A DNA stretch of 9,341 nt from Rubrivivax sp. GTDB taxonomy: Bacteria; Pseudomonadota; Gammaproteobacteria; Burkholderiales; Burkholderiaceae_C. The notes beneath the pieces are model-generated. The model had not been told where the DNA came from and ran no database searches. It saw only the letters and a list, made by a program, of their open reading frames with translations. Positions 1 through 5,535 of this stretch are shown one piece after another. Each line of letters starts with the position of its first letter. Position 1 is the stretch's first letter. Position numbers and translations under genes: made by a program. The stretch spans positions 1 to 9,341 of the forward strand of contig JAIXSD010000453.1 in the NCBI GenBank assembly GCA_027484885.1, given 5' to 3'.

Positions 1-624
1 GCCGCCCAAACCCTGGGCCTGAACCTCAGCGACGCCCAGCTGCACCAGCTGCTGGCCTACCTGGCCATGATCAGCAAGTGGAACAAGGTCTACAACCTGA
101 CCGCCGTGCGCGAGCCCCATGCCATGCTGACCCAGCATCTGGTCGACAGCCTCAGCCTGCTGCCCGCCCTGCGCCGCCATCTGCAAAGCACGGGTCAAAG
201 CAGCTTGCGGCTGATGGACGTGGGCAGCGGCGGTGGGCTGCCCGGCGTGGTGGTGGCCATCTGCGAACCGAACATCGACGTCAGCTGTGTGGACGCCGTG
301 GCCAAAAAGGCCAGCTTCATCAAGCAGGTGGCGGCCGAGTTGCGCCTGCCCAATCTGCATGGCGTGCACTCCCGGGTCGAGGCGCTGGACACCCCGCCCT
401 TCGACCTGATCACCTCGCGCGCTTTTGCTTCGCTGCTGGACTTCACCAACCTCACCCGACAGCACCTGAAGCCAAATGCAATCTGGTTGGCCATGAAGGG
501 CCAACACCCGGCCGAAGAACTGGCCGCCCTGCCCTCCGACCTCGATGTGTTTCACGTGGAACAACTGCAGGTTCCGGGTCTCGACGCCCTGCGCTGCCTG
601 ATCTGGATTCGCCCCAAGGCTTAA
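1..624 (+). CDS. rsmG: 16S rRNA (guanine-N7) methyltransferase RsmG, 5' end missing
   Basis: RsmG (GidB) transfers a methyl group from S-adenosylmethionine to N7 of a guanine in the 530 loop of 16S rRNA (G527 in E. coli numbering). The reading frame is open from base 1 and ends at a TAA at 622-624, giving 207 visible residues; the true start lies upstream of the window. Family hallmarks are a helix reading MISKWNKVYNLTAVREP, the HLVDSLSLLP segment, and the glycine-rich SAM-binding loop DVGSGGGLPG at about codons 71-80 of the visible part. An in-frame ATG at 67 is not the start, because the upstream codons (AAQTLGLNLSDAQLHQLL) already match the N-terminal helix of the family. It precedes parA by 93 bp in the same direction, the usual origin-proximal order. 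A parS site lies inside its 3' third. Confidence 0.95.
   Translation, partial: AAQTLGLNLSDAQLHQLLAYLAMISKWNKVYNLTAVREPHAMLTQHLVDSLSLLPALRRHLQSTGQSSLRLMDVGSGGGLPGVVVAICEPNIDVSCVDAVAKKASFIKQVAAELRLPNLHGVHSRVEALDTPPFDLITSRAFASLLDFTNLTRQHLKPNAIWLAMKGQHPAEELAALPSDLDVFHVEQLQVPGLDALRCLIWIRPKA
548..563. promoter_or_regulatory. parS: parS centromere site inside rsmG
   Basis: The 16 bases TGTTTCACGTGGAACA differ from the widely conserved bacterial parS consensus TGTTTCACGTGAAACA at one position, base 559 (G for A), and keep the invariant CACGTG core. They encode D-V-F-H-V-E-Q of RsmG, so the site is embedded in coding sequence. parS is the loading site where ParB dimers bind and close as CTP-dependent clamps. 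Its place about 160 bp before parA and in the same locus as parB fits the known clustering of parS near parAB. The match is seen directly; binding is inferred from the family. Confidence 0.85.
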
Positions 625-717
625 GAAATTTCTCTGCGCCGCAGCCCTGAGGGCCCCGCGCCACAAAAGCAGCCCCCATCTCCCGCTACCATCACGCCTG
701 CTTAGAAAAACGAGACC

Positions 718-1488
718 ATGGCCAAGATCTTCTGCGTTGCCAACCAAAAAGGCGGAGTCGGCAAGACCACCACCACCGTCAACCTCGCCGCCGGCCTGGC
801 CAAGGTGGGCCAGCGGGTGCTGGTGGTGGACCTGGACCCGCAGGGCAATGCCACCATGGGCTCGGGTATCGACAAGCGCGCGCTGGAGCTCAGCGTCTAT
901 GACGTGCTGCTGGAATCGGCTTCGGTGAAAGAGGCCAAGCAGACCAGCGAAAAGGTTGGCTACGACGTGCTGGGCGCCAACCGCGAGCTGGCCGGCGCCG
1001 AAGTGGAGCTGGTCGATCTGGAGCGCCGCGAACGCCGCCTCAAGGCCGCCCTCGCCGCCGCCAACGACGACTACGACTTCGTCCTGATCGACTGCCCGCC
1101 TTCGCTGTCCATGCTGACGCTGAACGGCCTGTGCTGCGCCCACGGCGTGGTCGTGCCCATGCAGTGCGAGTATTTCGCGCTGGAAGGCCTCTCGGACCTC
1201 GTCAACACCATCAAGCAGGTGCATGCCAACCTCAATGCCGATCTGCAGATCATCGGCCTGCTGCGCGTGATGTTCGACCCGCGCATCACCTTGCAGAACC
1301 AGGTCAGCGACCAACTCAAGCAGCACTTCGGCGACAAGGTCTTCGACACCGTGATCCCGCGCAATGTACGCCTGGCCGAAGCACCCAGCTACGGCCTGCC
1401 CGGCGTGGTGTTCGACCCCAGCTCCAAGGGCGCCCAGGCCTTTGTCGATTTCGCCCGCGAGATGGTGCGGCGCGTCGGCAGCATGTGA
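718..1488 (+). CDS. parA: Chromosome partitioning ATPase ParA (Soj type)
   Basis: This 256-residue protein is a small ParA/Soj ATPase without an N-terminal DNA-binding domain, the chromosomal type. ATP-bound dimers bind DNA non-specifically, and ParB-stimulated hydrolysis moves the origin region during segregation. Visible motifs are the deviant Walker A KGGVGKTTT (residues 11-19), with the signature lysine K11 that reaches into the partner subunit; the VVDLDPQGNAT segment (about 36-46); Walker B FVLIDCPPS (121-129); and the C-terminal NVRLAEAPSYGLP motif typical of chromosomal ParA. The ATG at 718 gives the standard N-terminus MAKIFCVANQKGG; only a weak purine stretch (cgaga) precedes it. 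The next gene starts 8 bp after the stop, suggesting co-transcription. parB is not adjacent but about 2.8 kb downstream. Confidence 0.97.
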   Translation: MAKIFCVANQKGGVGKTTTTVNLAAGLAKVGQRVLVVDLDPQGNATMGSGIDKRALELSVYDVLLESASVKEAKQTSEKVGYDVLGANRELAGAEVELVDLERRERRLKAALAAANDDYDFVLIDCPPSLSMLTLNGLCCAHGVVVPMQCEYFALEGLSDLVNTIKQVHANLNADLQIIGLLRVMFDPRITLQNQVSDQLKQHFGDKVFDTVIPRNVRLAEAPSYGLPGVVFDPSSKGAQAFVDFAREMVRRVGSM

Positions 1489-1495
1489 GCACTGG

Positions 1496-2287
1496 ATGGG
1501 CGAACCTGCAGCGCTGCTGAGCTCAGACTTCGATTTGGCCTGGCGAGCCGAGCAAGCGGGCCTCAACGCCAGCGCCCCGCCGCAACAACAGCGCGTCGAA
1601 GGCTGGCTGATCCGCCTCTCCCCCGGCAAGGCCAAACGCTCCCGCTGCATCAATGCGCTGGAGGCCGGCAGCCTGCCCCTCGATGACTTGCTGGCGCGCT
1701 GTGAGCACGCCTTCCATGCCGCTGGCCTGCCGCTGATCGTCCGCCTCACGCCCTTCACTCAGCCGGCCGACCTCGACGCCACTCTGGCCGCCAAAGGCTG
1801 GCCCAGCTACGACGCCGCCGATGTCATGACCCGCGGCAATATGCAAGGGCTGCCCGAAACCTTGGAGCCTGGCCTGCGCCTGGAACGGCTAACGGCCGCC
1901 GATTACGCGGCCCTGGTGGGCCAGCTGCGGGGCTCCAGCGCCACCGAGATCGCGGCCCATGCCGAGCGCCTGCAAGCCTCGCCCGTGCCCTATCTCGGCC
2001 ATGCCTTGCGTGCCGCCGAAGATGGGCGTTTGCTGGCCCTGGGTCAGTACGCTCGGGAAGGGGCCATGGTGGGCCTGTACGACATCTTCACGCCGCCCGA
2101 GGCACGTGGCCAAGGCCATGCCACCCAACTCTGCGCCGCCCTGCTACGCGCGGCCCAGGCCGAGGGCGCACAGCAGGCCTACCTCCAGGTGGGCAGCGAC
2201 AACCACAGCGCCCAACGCGTCTACCAGCGCCTGGGTTTCCAGCTCACCTACCGCTACCACTACCGCTCGCCCGAACCTTCGATTTGA
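1496..2287 (+). CDS. Two-part GNAT family N-acetyltransferase
   Basis: This protein of 263 residues belongs to the GNAT superfamily, which moves an acetyl group from acetyl-CoA to an amine. The acetyl-CoA site is visible in the C-terminal half: a beta strand, then PPEARGQGHA with the pyrophosphate loop R204-G-Q-G-H-A, and the closing motif N236-H-S-A-Q-R-V-Y243-Q-R-L-G-F. The first 120 or so residues (for example GWLIRLSPGKAKRSRCIN and PLIVRLTPFT) resemble the degenerate N-terminal GNAT-like half of tandem acetyltransferases such as the Rv0428c type; this is from memory. The start at 1496 was chosen because the frame upstream lies inside parA, and it leaves 8 bp after the parA stop. The substrate cannot be told from sequence. 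It ends 16 bp from the 3' end of the convergent GNAT gene. Confidence 0.8.
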   Translation: MGEPAALLSSDFDLAWRAEQAGLNASAPPQQQRVEGWLIRLSPGKAKRSRCINALEAGSLPLDDLLARCEHAFHAAGLPLIVRLTPFTQPADLDATLAAKGWPSYDAADVMTRGNMQGLPETLEPGLRLERLTAADYAALVGQLRGSSATEIAAHAERLQASPVPYLGHALRAAEDGRLLALGQYAREGAMVGLYDIFTPPEARGQGHATQLCAALLRAAQAEGAQQAYLQVGSDNHSAQRVYQRLGFQLTYRYHYRSPEPSI

Positions 2288-2303
2288 GCGGTACCTGAGC
2301 GAA

Positions 2304-2756
2304 TCAATCGCGCGGCTTCCAGACCTTGAGCAAGGTGTGGCGGGTGAAGCCCGGCACGAAGTCGTGCACATGGCTGATGCAGACGTAGCCGAGGTGCTCG
2401 TAGAGCGCCGTGGTGTCGTCGGACAAGGTCTCGATCAAGGCATCGACACAGCCGCGGCGCAAGGCCTGGGCCTCGATCTGGCGCAGGCAGGCACTGCCCA
2501 GCCCTTGCCCGCGCAGGTCCTCCCGGACCCACAGGTAGTCGATGTAGAGCCGCTGGAACTCGGTGCGGCCGCTGGCACCGACCAGCAGCTCGCCCTGCTC
2601 ATCGAAGCGGGCGCAGGCGATGTCTTGCGCATCACTGCCCTGGGTCTGCTGGCGGCCGAACAGGCGCACCCGCTCGCGCAAGGCCTGGACGGCGGAGGGC
2701 GTGACCTCTGCGTCCCGCCACCAGCGCACAGCCTCGCCCTGCGGCGCCGTGCTCAC
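2304..2756 (-). CDS. Small GNAT family N-acetyltransferase coupled to argC
   Basis: A 150-residue single-domain GNAT protein. Seen in it are the strand [16 protein letters not shown] with the acetyl-CoA loop R82-G-Q-G-L-G87, and A117-L-Y-E-H-L-G-Y124, the usual motif B. The C-terminal stretch [13 protein letters not shown] recalls a large group of uncharacterised GNATs that end in a D-Y-P-P-G-H-like motif. The start is a GTG whose bases 2753-2756 (GTGA on the minus strand) overlap the argC stop TGA by four bases, a classic translational-coupling arrangement; no separate strong ribosome site is visible. The coupling implies a role alongside argC, but whether the enzyme acts in arginine metabolism is unknown. 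It is short compared with classical N-acetylglutamate synthase (ArgA), and I see no positive sign that it is one. Confidence 0.82.
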   Translation of the reverse strand: MSTAPQGEAVRWWRDAEVTPSAVQALRERVRLFGRQQTQGSDAQDIACARFDEQGELLVGASGRTEFQRLYIDYLWVREDLRGQGLGSACLRQIEAQALRRGCVDALIETLSDDTTALYEHLGYVCISHVHDFVPGFTRHTLLKVWKPRD

Positions 2757-3697
2757 ACCAGGCCCAGACTTTCTTCCAGGCCCAGATGCACATTCATGGC
2801 CTGCACGGCGGCGCCGCTGGCGCCCTTGCCGAGGTTGTCCAGGCGGGCCATCACCAGGATTTGCGTCTCCGAGCCAAAGACGAACAGGTCCACCCGATTC
2901 GTGTCATTGCAGCCCTGCACATCGAAGAAGCCGCCAGCCAGGGTGTCGGCATCGCGCAGCGGCATCACGCGGATGAAGCGCTCGCCCTCGTAGTGCGCGG
3001 CCAGGGCCTGCTGCACATGCTCGGCCTGGGTGCCGGCGCGCAGCTGGCTCAGGTGCAGTGGCACGGTCACCGACAGACCCTTGTAGAAGTTGCCGACAAC
3101 GGGCATGAAGACCGGCGCGGTCTTGAGGCCGGTGTGGGCCATCATCTCGGGCAGGTGCTTGTGGGCCAGGCCCAGGGCATAGGGGCGGGGCGAGAGCAGC
3201 TTGGCATTGCCGCCCGCTTCGTACTCGCCAATCATGCCCTTGCCGCCACCGGAATAGCCGGTGATGGAGGTGGCCGACACCAGGGCCTCGGGCGCCAGCA
3301 AGCCGGCATCGACCAGGGGGCGCAGGGCCAGGATGAAGGCGCTGGCATGGCAACCCGGGTTGGCGATGCGCTTGGCCGCGCGAATGGCGTCGCGTTGGCT
3401 CTTGCACAGCTCGGGCAGGCCGAAGGCCCAACCGGGCACGGTGCGGTGTGCGGTGCTGGCATCGATCAGGCAGGTCTTGGGGTTGCTGATCATGGCCGCT
3501 GCTTCACGTGAAGCGGCATCGGGCAGGCACAAGAACGCCACATCGGCGGCGTTCAGCAGGCGGGCGCGCTCGGCCGGGTCCTTGCGCTTGTCGGCATCAA
3601 TGCGCAGCACCTCCACGTCCTGACGCGCGGCCAGGTACTCATGAATACGCAGACCCGTCGTGCCCTCTTGCCCATCCACAAAAACCGCGTACGTCAT
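2753..3697 (-). CDS. argC: N-acetyl-gamma-glutamyl-phosphate reductase, short type 2 form
   Basis: ArgC reduces N-acetyl-5-glutamyl phosphate to N-acetylglutamate 5-semialdehyde with NADPH, the third step of arginine biosynthesis, in the cytosol. At 314 residues it matches the short (type 2, about 310 aa) class rather than the 340-360 aa type 1. Visible are an N-terminal nucleotide-binding region ([18 protein letters not shown]), IDASTAHR, the catalytic cysteine C116 in NPGCHASAF, the [13 protein letters not shown] loop, the active-site histidine region H179-K-H181-L-P-E-M, and the C-terminal [17 protein letters not shown]. The start ATG at 3697 has GGAG five bases upstream. An open frame runs further upstream to 4225 but that part is antisense to the hydrolase and is not coding. 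It overlaps the downstream GNAT gene by 4 bp. Confidence 0.95.
   Translation of the reverse strand: MTYAVFVDGQEGTTGLRIHEYLAARQDVEVLRIDADKRKDPAERARLLNAADVAFLCLPDAASREAAAMISNPKTCLIDASTAHRTVPGWAFGLPELCKSQRDAIRAAKRIANPGCHASAFILALRPLVDAGLLAPEALVSATSITGYSGGGKGMIGEYEAGGNAKLLSPRPYALGLAHKHLPEMMAHTGLKTAPVFMPVVGNFYKGLSVTVPLHLSQLRAGTQAEHVQQALAAHYEGERFIRVMPLRDADTLAGGFFDVQGCNDTNRVDLFVFGSETQILVMARLDNLGKGASGAAVQAMNVHLGLEESLGLV
3501..3514. promoter_or_regulatory. Degenerate parS-like palindrome inside argC
   Basis: GCTTCACGTGAAGC is a perfect 14-base palindrome with the CACGTG core. It equals the core parS palindrome GTTTCACGTGAAAC except for one symmetric pair of changes (T to C at 3502 and A to G at 3513). 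In the 16-base frame it has a third mismatch at the outer right base. It lies between parA and parB, within the 5' third of argC. It may be a weak secondary ParB site or chance, since CACGTG is not rare in GC-rich coding DNA. Confidence 0.3.
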
Positions 3698-3752
3698 GAC
3701 TTCTCCAGCACAATCAAATTCAAAGAAAGAAGTGAAAGCATAAGGCAAGCGA
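3698..3752. promoter_or_regulatory. Divergent intergenic spacer between argC and the hydrolase gene
   Basis: This 55-bp stretch separates two divergently read genes and is clearly richer in A and T than its surroundings (for example tcaaattcaaagaaagaag). The argC side carries the ribosome site GGAG at 3703-3706 (read on the minus strand). The hydrolase side has AAGG at 3742-3745, seven bases before its ATG. Promoters for both transcripts are expected here or just inside the flanking genes, but I could not assign convincing -35 and -10 boxes. Confidence 0.4.
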
Positions 3753-4298
3753 ATGAAAGCAAGCACCGTCCTCCTGCTGCCCGGCTGGCTCAACTCCGGC
3801 CCTGGGCATTGGCAAAGCCTCTGGGAGGCGCAATTCGGCCATCTGCGGGTCGAGCAATCCGATTGGGAGCGCCCCTTGCGCGGCGACTGGATGGCGCGCC
3901 TGGACGAGGTGCTGCAAGCCCAGGCCGAGCCGGCCGTCCTGGTGGCCCATTCCCTGGGCTGCCAGCTGGTGGCCAGCTGGGCCTCGCATTCGCGCCACAC
4001 GGCGCGCGTGCGCGGCGCCCTGCTGGTGGCGCCGCCCGACACCGAGGCCGCAGGCACGCCGCCACAGCTGCACAACTGGCGCCAGATCCAGCGCGCCCGC
4101 CTGCCCTTCCCGGCCATCGCCGTGATCAGCAGCGACGACCCGTTTTGCAGCCCGGAGCGTGGTGCGCAGATGGCGGCCGACTGGGGCGCCAGCTTGGTGA
4201 TGGCCGGCCCGCGCGGCCACCTCAACGCCGACTCCGGCCTGGGCGACTGGCCCGAGGGTCAGGTCTTGCTCTCCCAGCTGATGACCCAGCCTGCATAA
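3753..4298 (+). CDS. RBBP9/YdeN-family serine hydrolase
   Basis: A compact 181-residue alpha/beta hydrolase of the RBBP9/YdeN family. The N-terminus [19 protein letters not shown] is the family signature strand and oxyanion region. The nucleophile is S67 in the elbow AHSLGC, the acid is probably D128 or D129 in ISSDDPFC, and the catalytic histidine is H156 in [18 protein letters not shown]. No signal peptide or membrane segment is present, so it is probably cytosolic. Natural substrates of bacterial members are generally unknown. The ATG at 3753 follows a weak AAGG at 3742-3745. It stands 15 bp before parB in the same direction, so parB is probably transcribed with it. A link to segregation is only suggested by position. 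Confidence 0.9.
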   Translation: MKASTVLLLPGWLNSGPGHWQSLWEAQFGHLRVEQSDWERPLRGDWMARLDEVLQAQAEPAVLVAHSLGCQLVASWASHSRHTARVRGALLVAPPDTEAAGTPPQLHNWRQIQRARLPFPAIAVISSDDPFCSPERGAQMAADWGASLVMAGPRGHLNADSGLGDWPEGQVLLSQLMTQPA

Positions 4299-4313
4299 GG
4301 GACAATCGCTGCC

Positions 4314-5225
4314 ATGGTCACCAAGAAACCCAAAGGCCTCGGCCTCGGCCTCGAAGCGCTGCTCGGCCCCAAAGTCAACGAAGCGGAAGCTGCCGCCGCC
4401 CGCGAAGGCAGCCCCAGCCAGCTGCGCCTGGAGCAGATGCAGGCCGGCAAATACCAGCCGCGCACGCGCATGGACGAAGGCTCGCTCTACGAGCTGGCCG
4501 AGAGCATCAAGGGCCAGGGCATCATGCAGCCCATCCTGGTGCGCCCGATCGCCCCGCCCTCGCCGCTCAGCGATGTGCGTTATGAAATCATCGCCGGCGA
4601 ACGCCGCTTCCGTGCCGCCAAGCTGGCCGGTCTGCGCGAGGTGCCGGTGCTGGTCAAGGCCGTGCCCGACGAAGCCGCGGCCGCCATGGCCCTGATCGAG
4701 AACATCCAGCGCGAAGACCTGAACCCGCTGGAGGAGGCCCAGGGCCTGCAGCGCCTGGTGCAGGAATTCGGCCTGACCCACGAGCAAGCCGCCCAAGCCG
4801 TCGGCCGCTCGCGCAGCGCCGCCAGCAATCTGCTGCGCCTGCTGCAGCTGGTCGAGCCGGTGCAAAACATGCTGATGGCCGGCGACATCGACATGGGCCA
4901 CGCGCGCGCCCTGCTGCCGCTAGACGGCGCACACCAGATCACCTGTGCCACCGAAATCGCCGCCAAAAAACTCAGCGTGCGCGATGCCGAGAAGCTGGTC
5001 GCGCGCCAAGGCGCCGGCCGCCAGACGCCGCTGCTGCGCGTCAAGAGCGACAAGAGCCGCGACCTGCTGCGCTTGGAAGAAGAGTTATCCGACCTGCTGA
5101 CCGCGGTGGTCGAAGTGCGGGTCAAGAAGCGCACCAAGCGCGGTGAACAGGGCGAGCTGTCCATCCAGTTCGGCTCGCTGGATGAGCTGAACGGCTTGAT
5201 CGAACGCCTGCGCAAAAGCGAGTGA
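4314..5225 (+). CDS. parB: Chromosome partitioning protein ParB (Spo0J type)
   Basis: A 303-residue chromosomal ParB: a parS-specific DNA-binding CTPase that forms a sliding clamp, spreads around the origin and recruits ParA and SMC. The N-terminus KPKGLGLGLEALLG is the typical ParA-contacting motif. The N domain holds YQPR (48-51) and the CTP-binding GERRFRA motif (95-101), followed by ENIQREDLNPLEEA (129-142). A helix-turn-helix for parS binding lies around residues 154-180 (LTHEQAAQAVGRSRSAASNLLRLL), followed by the GHARALL segment (195-201). The C-terminal part (about 245-303) is the dimerisation domain. AAGGGA at 4297-4302, overlapping the hydrolase stop, lies 11 bases before the ATG. 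Unlike the common parAB operon, parB is separated from parA by four genes. Confidence 0.97.
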   Translation: MVTKKPKGLGLGLEALLGPKVNEAEAAAAREGSPSQLRLEQMQAGKYQPRTRMDEGSLYELAESIKGQGIMQPILVRPIAPPSPLSDVRYEIIAGERRFRAAKLAGLREVPVLVKAVPDEAAAAMALIENIQREDLNPLEEAQGLQRLVQEFGLTHEQAAQAVGRSRSAASNLLRLLQLVEPVQNMLMAGDIDMGHARALLPLDGAHQITCATEIAAKKLSVRDAEKLVARQGAGRQTPLLRVKSDKSRDLLRLEEELSDLLTAVVEVRVKKRTKRGEQGELSIQFGSLDELNGLIERLRKSE

Positions 5226-5230
5226 ATATC

Positions 5231-5264
5231 GGTGTGAGAAAAGCGCATCAAGCGCCTTCACACC
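5231..5264 (+). terminator. Hairpin just after parB, possible terminator
   Basis: GGTGTGA (5231-5237) pairs with TCACACC (5258-5264), seven perfect pairs. Inside, GCGC (5243-5246) pairs with GCGC (5252-5255) across the loop ATCAA, leaving an internal loop between the two stems. It begins five bases after the parB stop and is followed by AAACTTTTC, a poor T-tract. It may stop or stabilise the parB transcript, but it is weaker than the hairpin at 5332. Confidence 0.5.
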
Positions 5265-5298
5265 AAACTTTTCAGATCGGCGTAGCATCGGCCCATGG

Positions 5299-5334
5299 CT
5301 TGATTTCAGACCCGGTTTGAAGCGCTGAATCAAG
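5299..5334 (+). repeat. Inverted repeat overlapping the terminator stem
   Basis: CTTGATTTCAG (5299-5309) and CTGAATCAAG (5325-5334) can form ten pairs with a single bulged T (one of 5304-5306) around a 15-base loop. Its last three bases, AAG, are also the first bases of the terminator stem at 5332, so the two folds compete at the edge. No coding frame is convincing here. The repeat could be part of the terminator region, an alternative RNA fold, or chance. Confidence 0.35.
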
Positions 5335-5355
5335 AGCGGAAATTGCCGCTCTTTT
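5332..5355 (+). terminator. Rho-independent terminator after parB
   Basis: AAGAGCGG (5332-5339) pairs perfectly with CCGCTCTT (5346-5353) around the loop AAATTG, and the stem runs into TTTT (5352-5355). An eight-pair GC-rich stem with trailing T residues is the canonical intrinsic terminator form. It separates the hydrolase-parB transcript from the prkA operon, which implies that prkA has its own promoter between about 5356 and 5535. Confidence 0.75.
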
Positions 5356-5410
5356 CAGGCCTTCGGCAGGGCCTCGACGGGCCAAGCTTGAATCACTGTC
5401 GCTGTACCTC

Positions 5411-5477
5411 GGAAAGCTCTGATGACGCCCCCAGCCACGCGTGGCCGGTGAGGCAAGGGACTTCATCAGAACTTCCC
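5411..5477 (+). promoter_or_regulatory. Structured leader ahead of prkA
   Basis: TCTGATGA (5418-5425) pairs perfectly with TCATCAGA (5463-5470). Outside it, GGAAAG (5411-5416) faces CTTCCC (5472-5477) with one mismatch and is separated from the main stem by one C/A mismatch. Inside lies the perfect palindrome GCCACGCGTGGC (5434-5445). If transcribed, this would be a long hairpin about 60 bases before the prkA start codon. It could be an RNA regulatory element, or the inner palindrome could be a protein-binding operator. The pairing is seen; the function is unknown. I could not assign a convincing promoter in 5356-5410. Confidence 0.45.
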
Positions 5478-5525
5478 AGGCGATGCGCTGACGAGCCGTG
5501 TCTGCGCGCTGCCCGGGACCTTACC

Positions 5526-5531
5526 GGAGGT
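5526..5531 (+). promoter_or_regulatory. Strong ribosome binding site of prkA
   Basis: GGAGGT lies four bases before the ATG at 5536 and is a near-complete complement to the 16S rRNA 3' end. It fixes the prkA start and rules out the earlier open frames across the gap. Confidence 0.85.
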
Positions 5532-5535
5532 CAGC

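Noticed and set aside
2103..2108. A third CACGTG hexamer, inside the tandem GNAT gene
   Set aside because: The flanks (GG and GC) do not match the TTT/AAA arms of parS; only the core hexamer is shared.
1959..2993. A 344-codon open frame on the plus strand, spanning the two GNAT genes and the end of argC
   Set aside because: It overlaps three motif-bearing genes in other frames and its translation is rich in P, R and S with no family features.
3698..4225. Upstream extension of the argC reading frame on the minus strand
   Set aside because: The extension lies opposite the hydrolase. The ArgC family N-terminus and a good ribosome site mark the start at 3697.
3720..4901. A 393-codon open frame on the minus strand, opposite the hydrolase and parB
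   Set aside because: Both opposite genes have clear family motifs and catalytic residues; this frame has none and is a GC-bias shadow.
5088..5096. TTATCC followed by GAC in parB, resembling a DnaA box
   Set aside because: It departs from TTATCCACA in the last three bases and stands alone inside a coding region, so it does not support an origin here.
5343..5535. Possible small gene from a TTG at 5343 in the gap before prkA
   Set aside because: It begins inside the terminator stem, has no ribosome site, and runs on out of frame through prkA. The 5272-5466 minus-strand frame across the same gap also lacks support.
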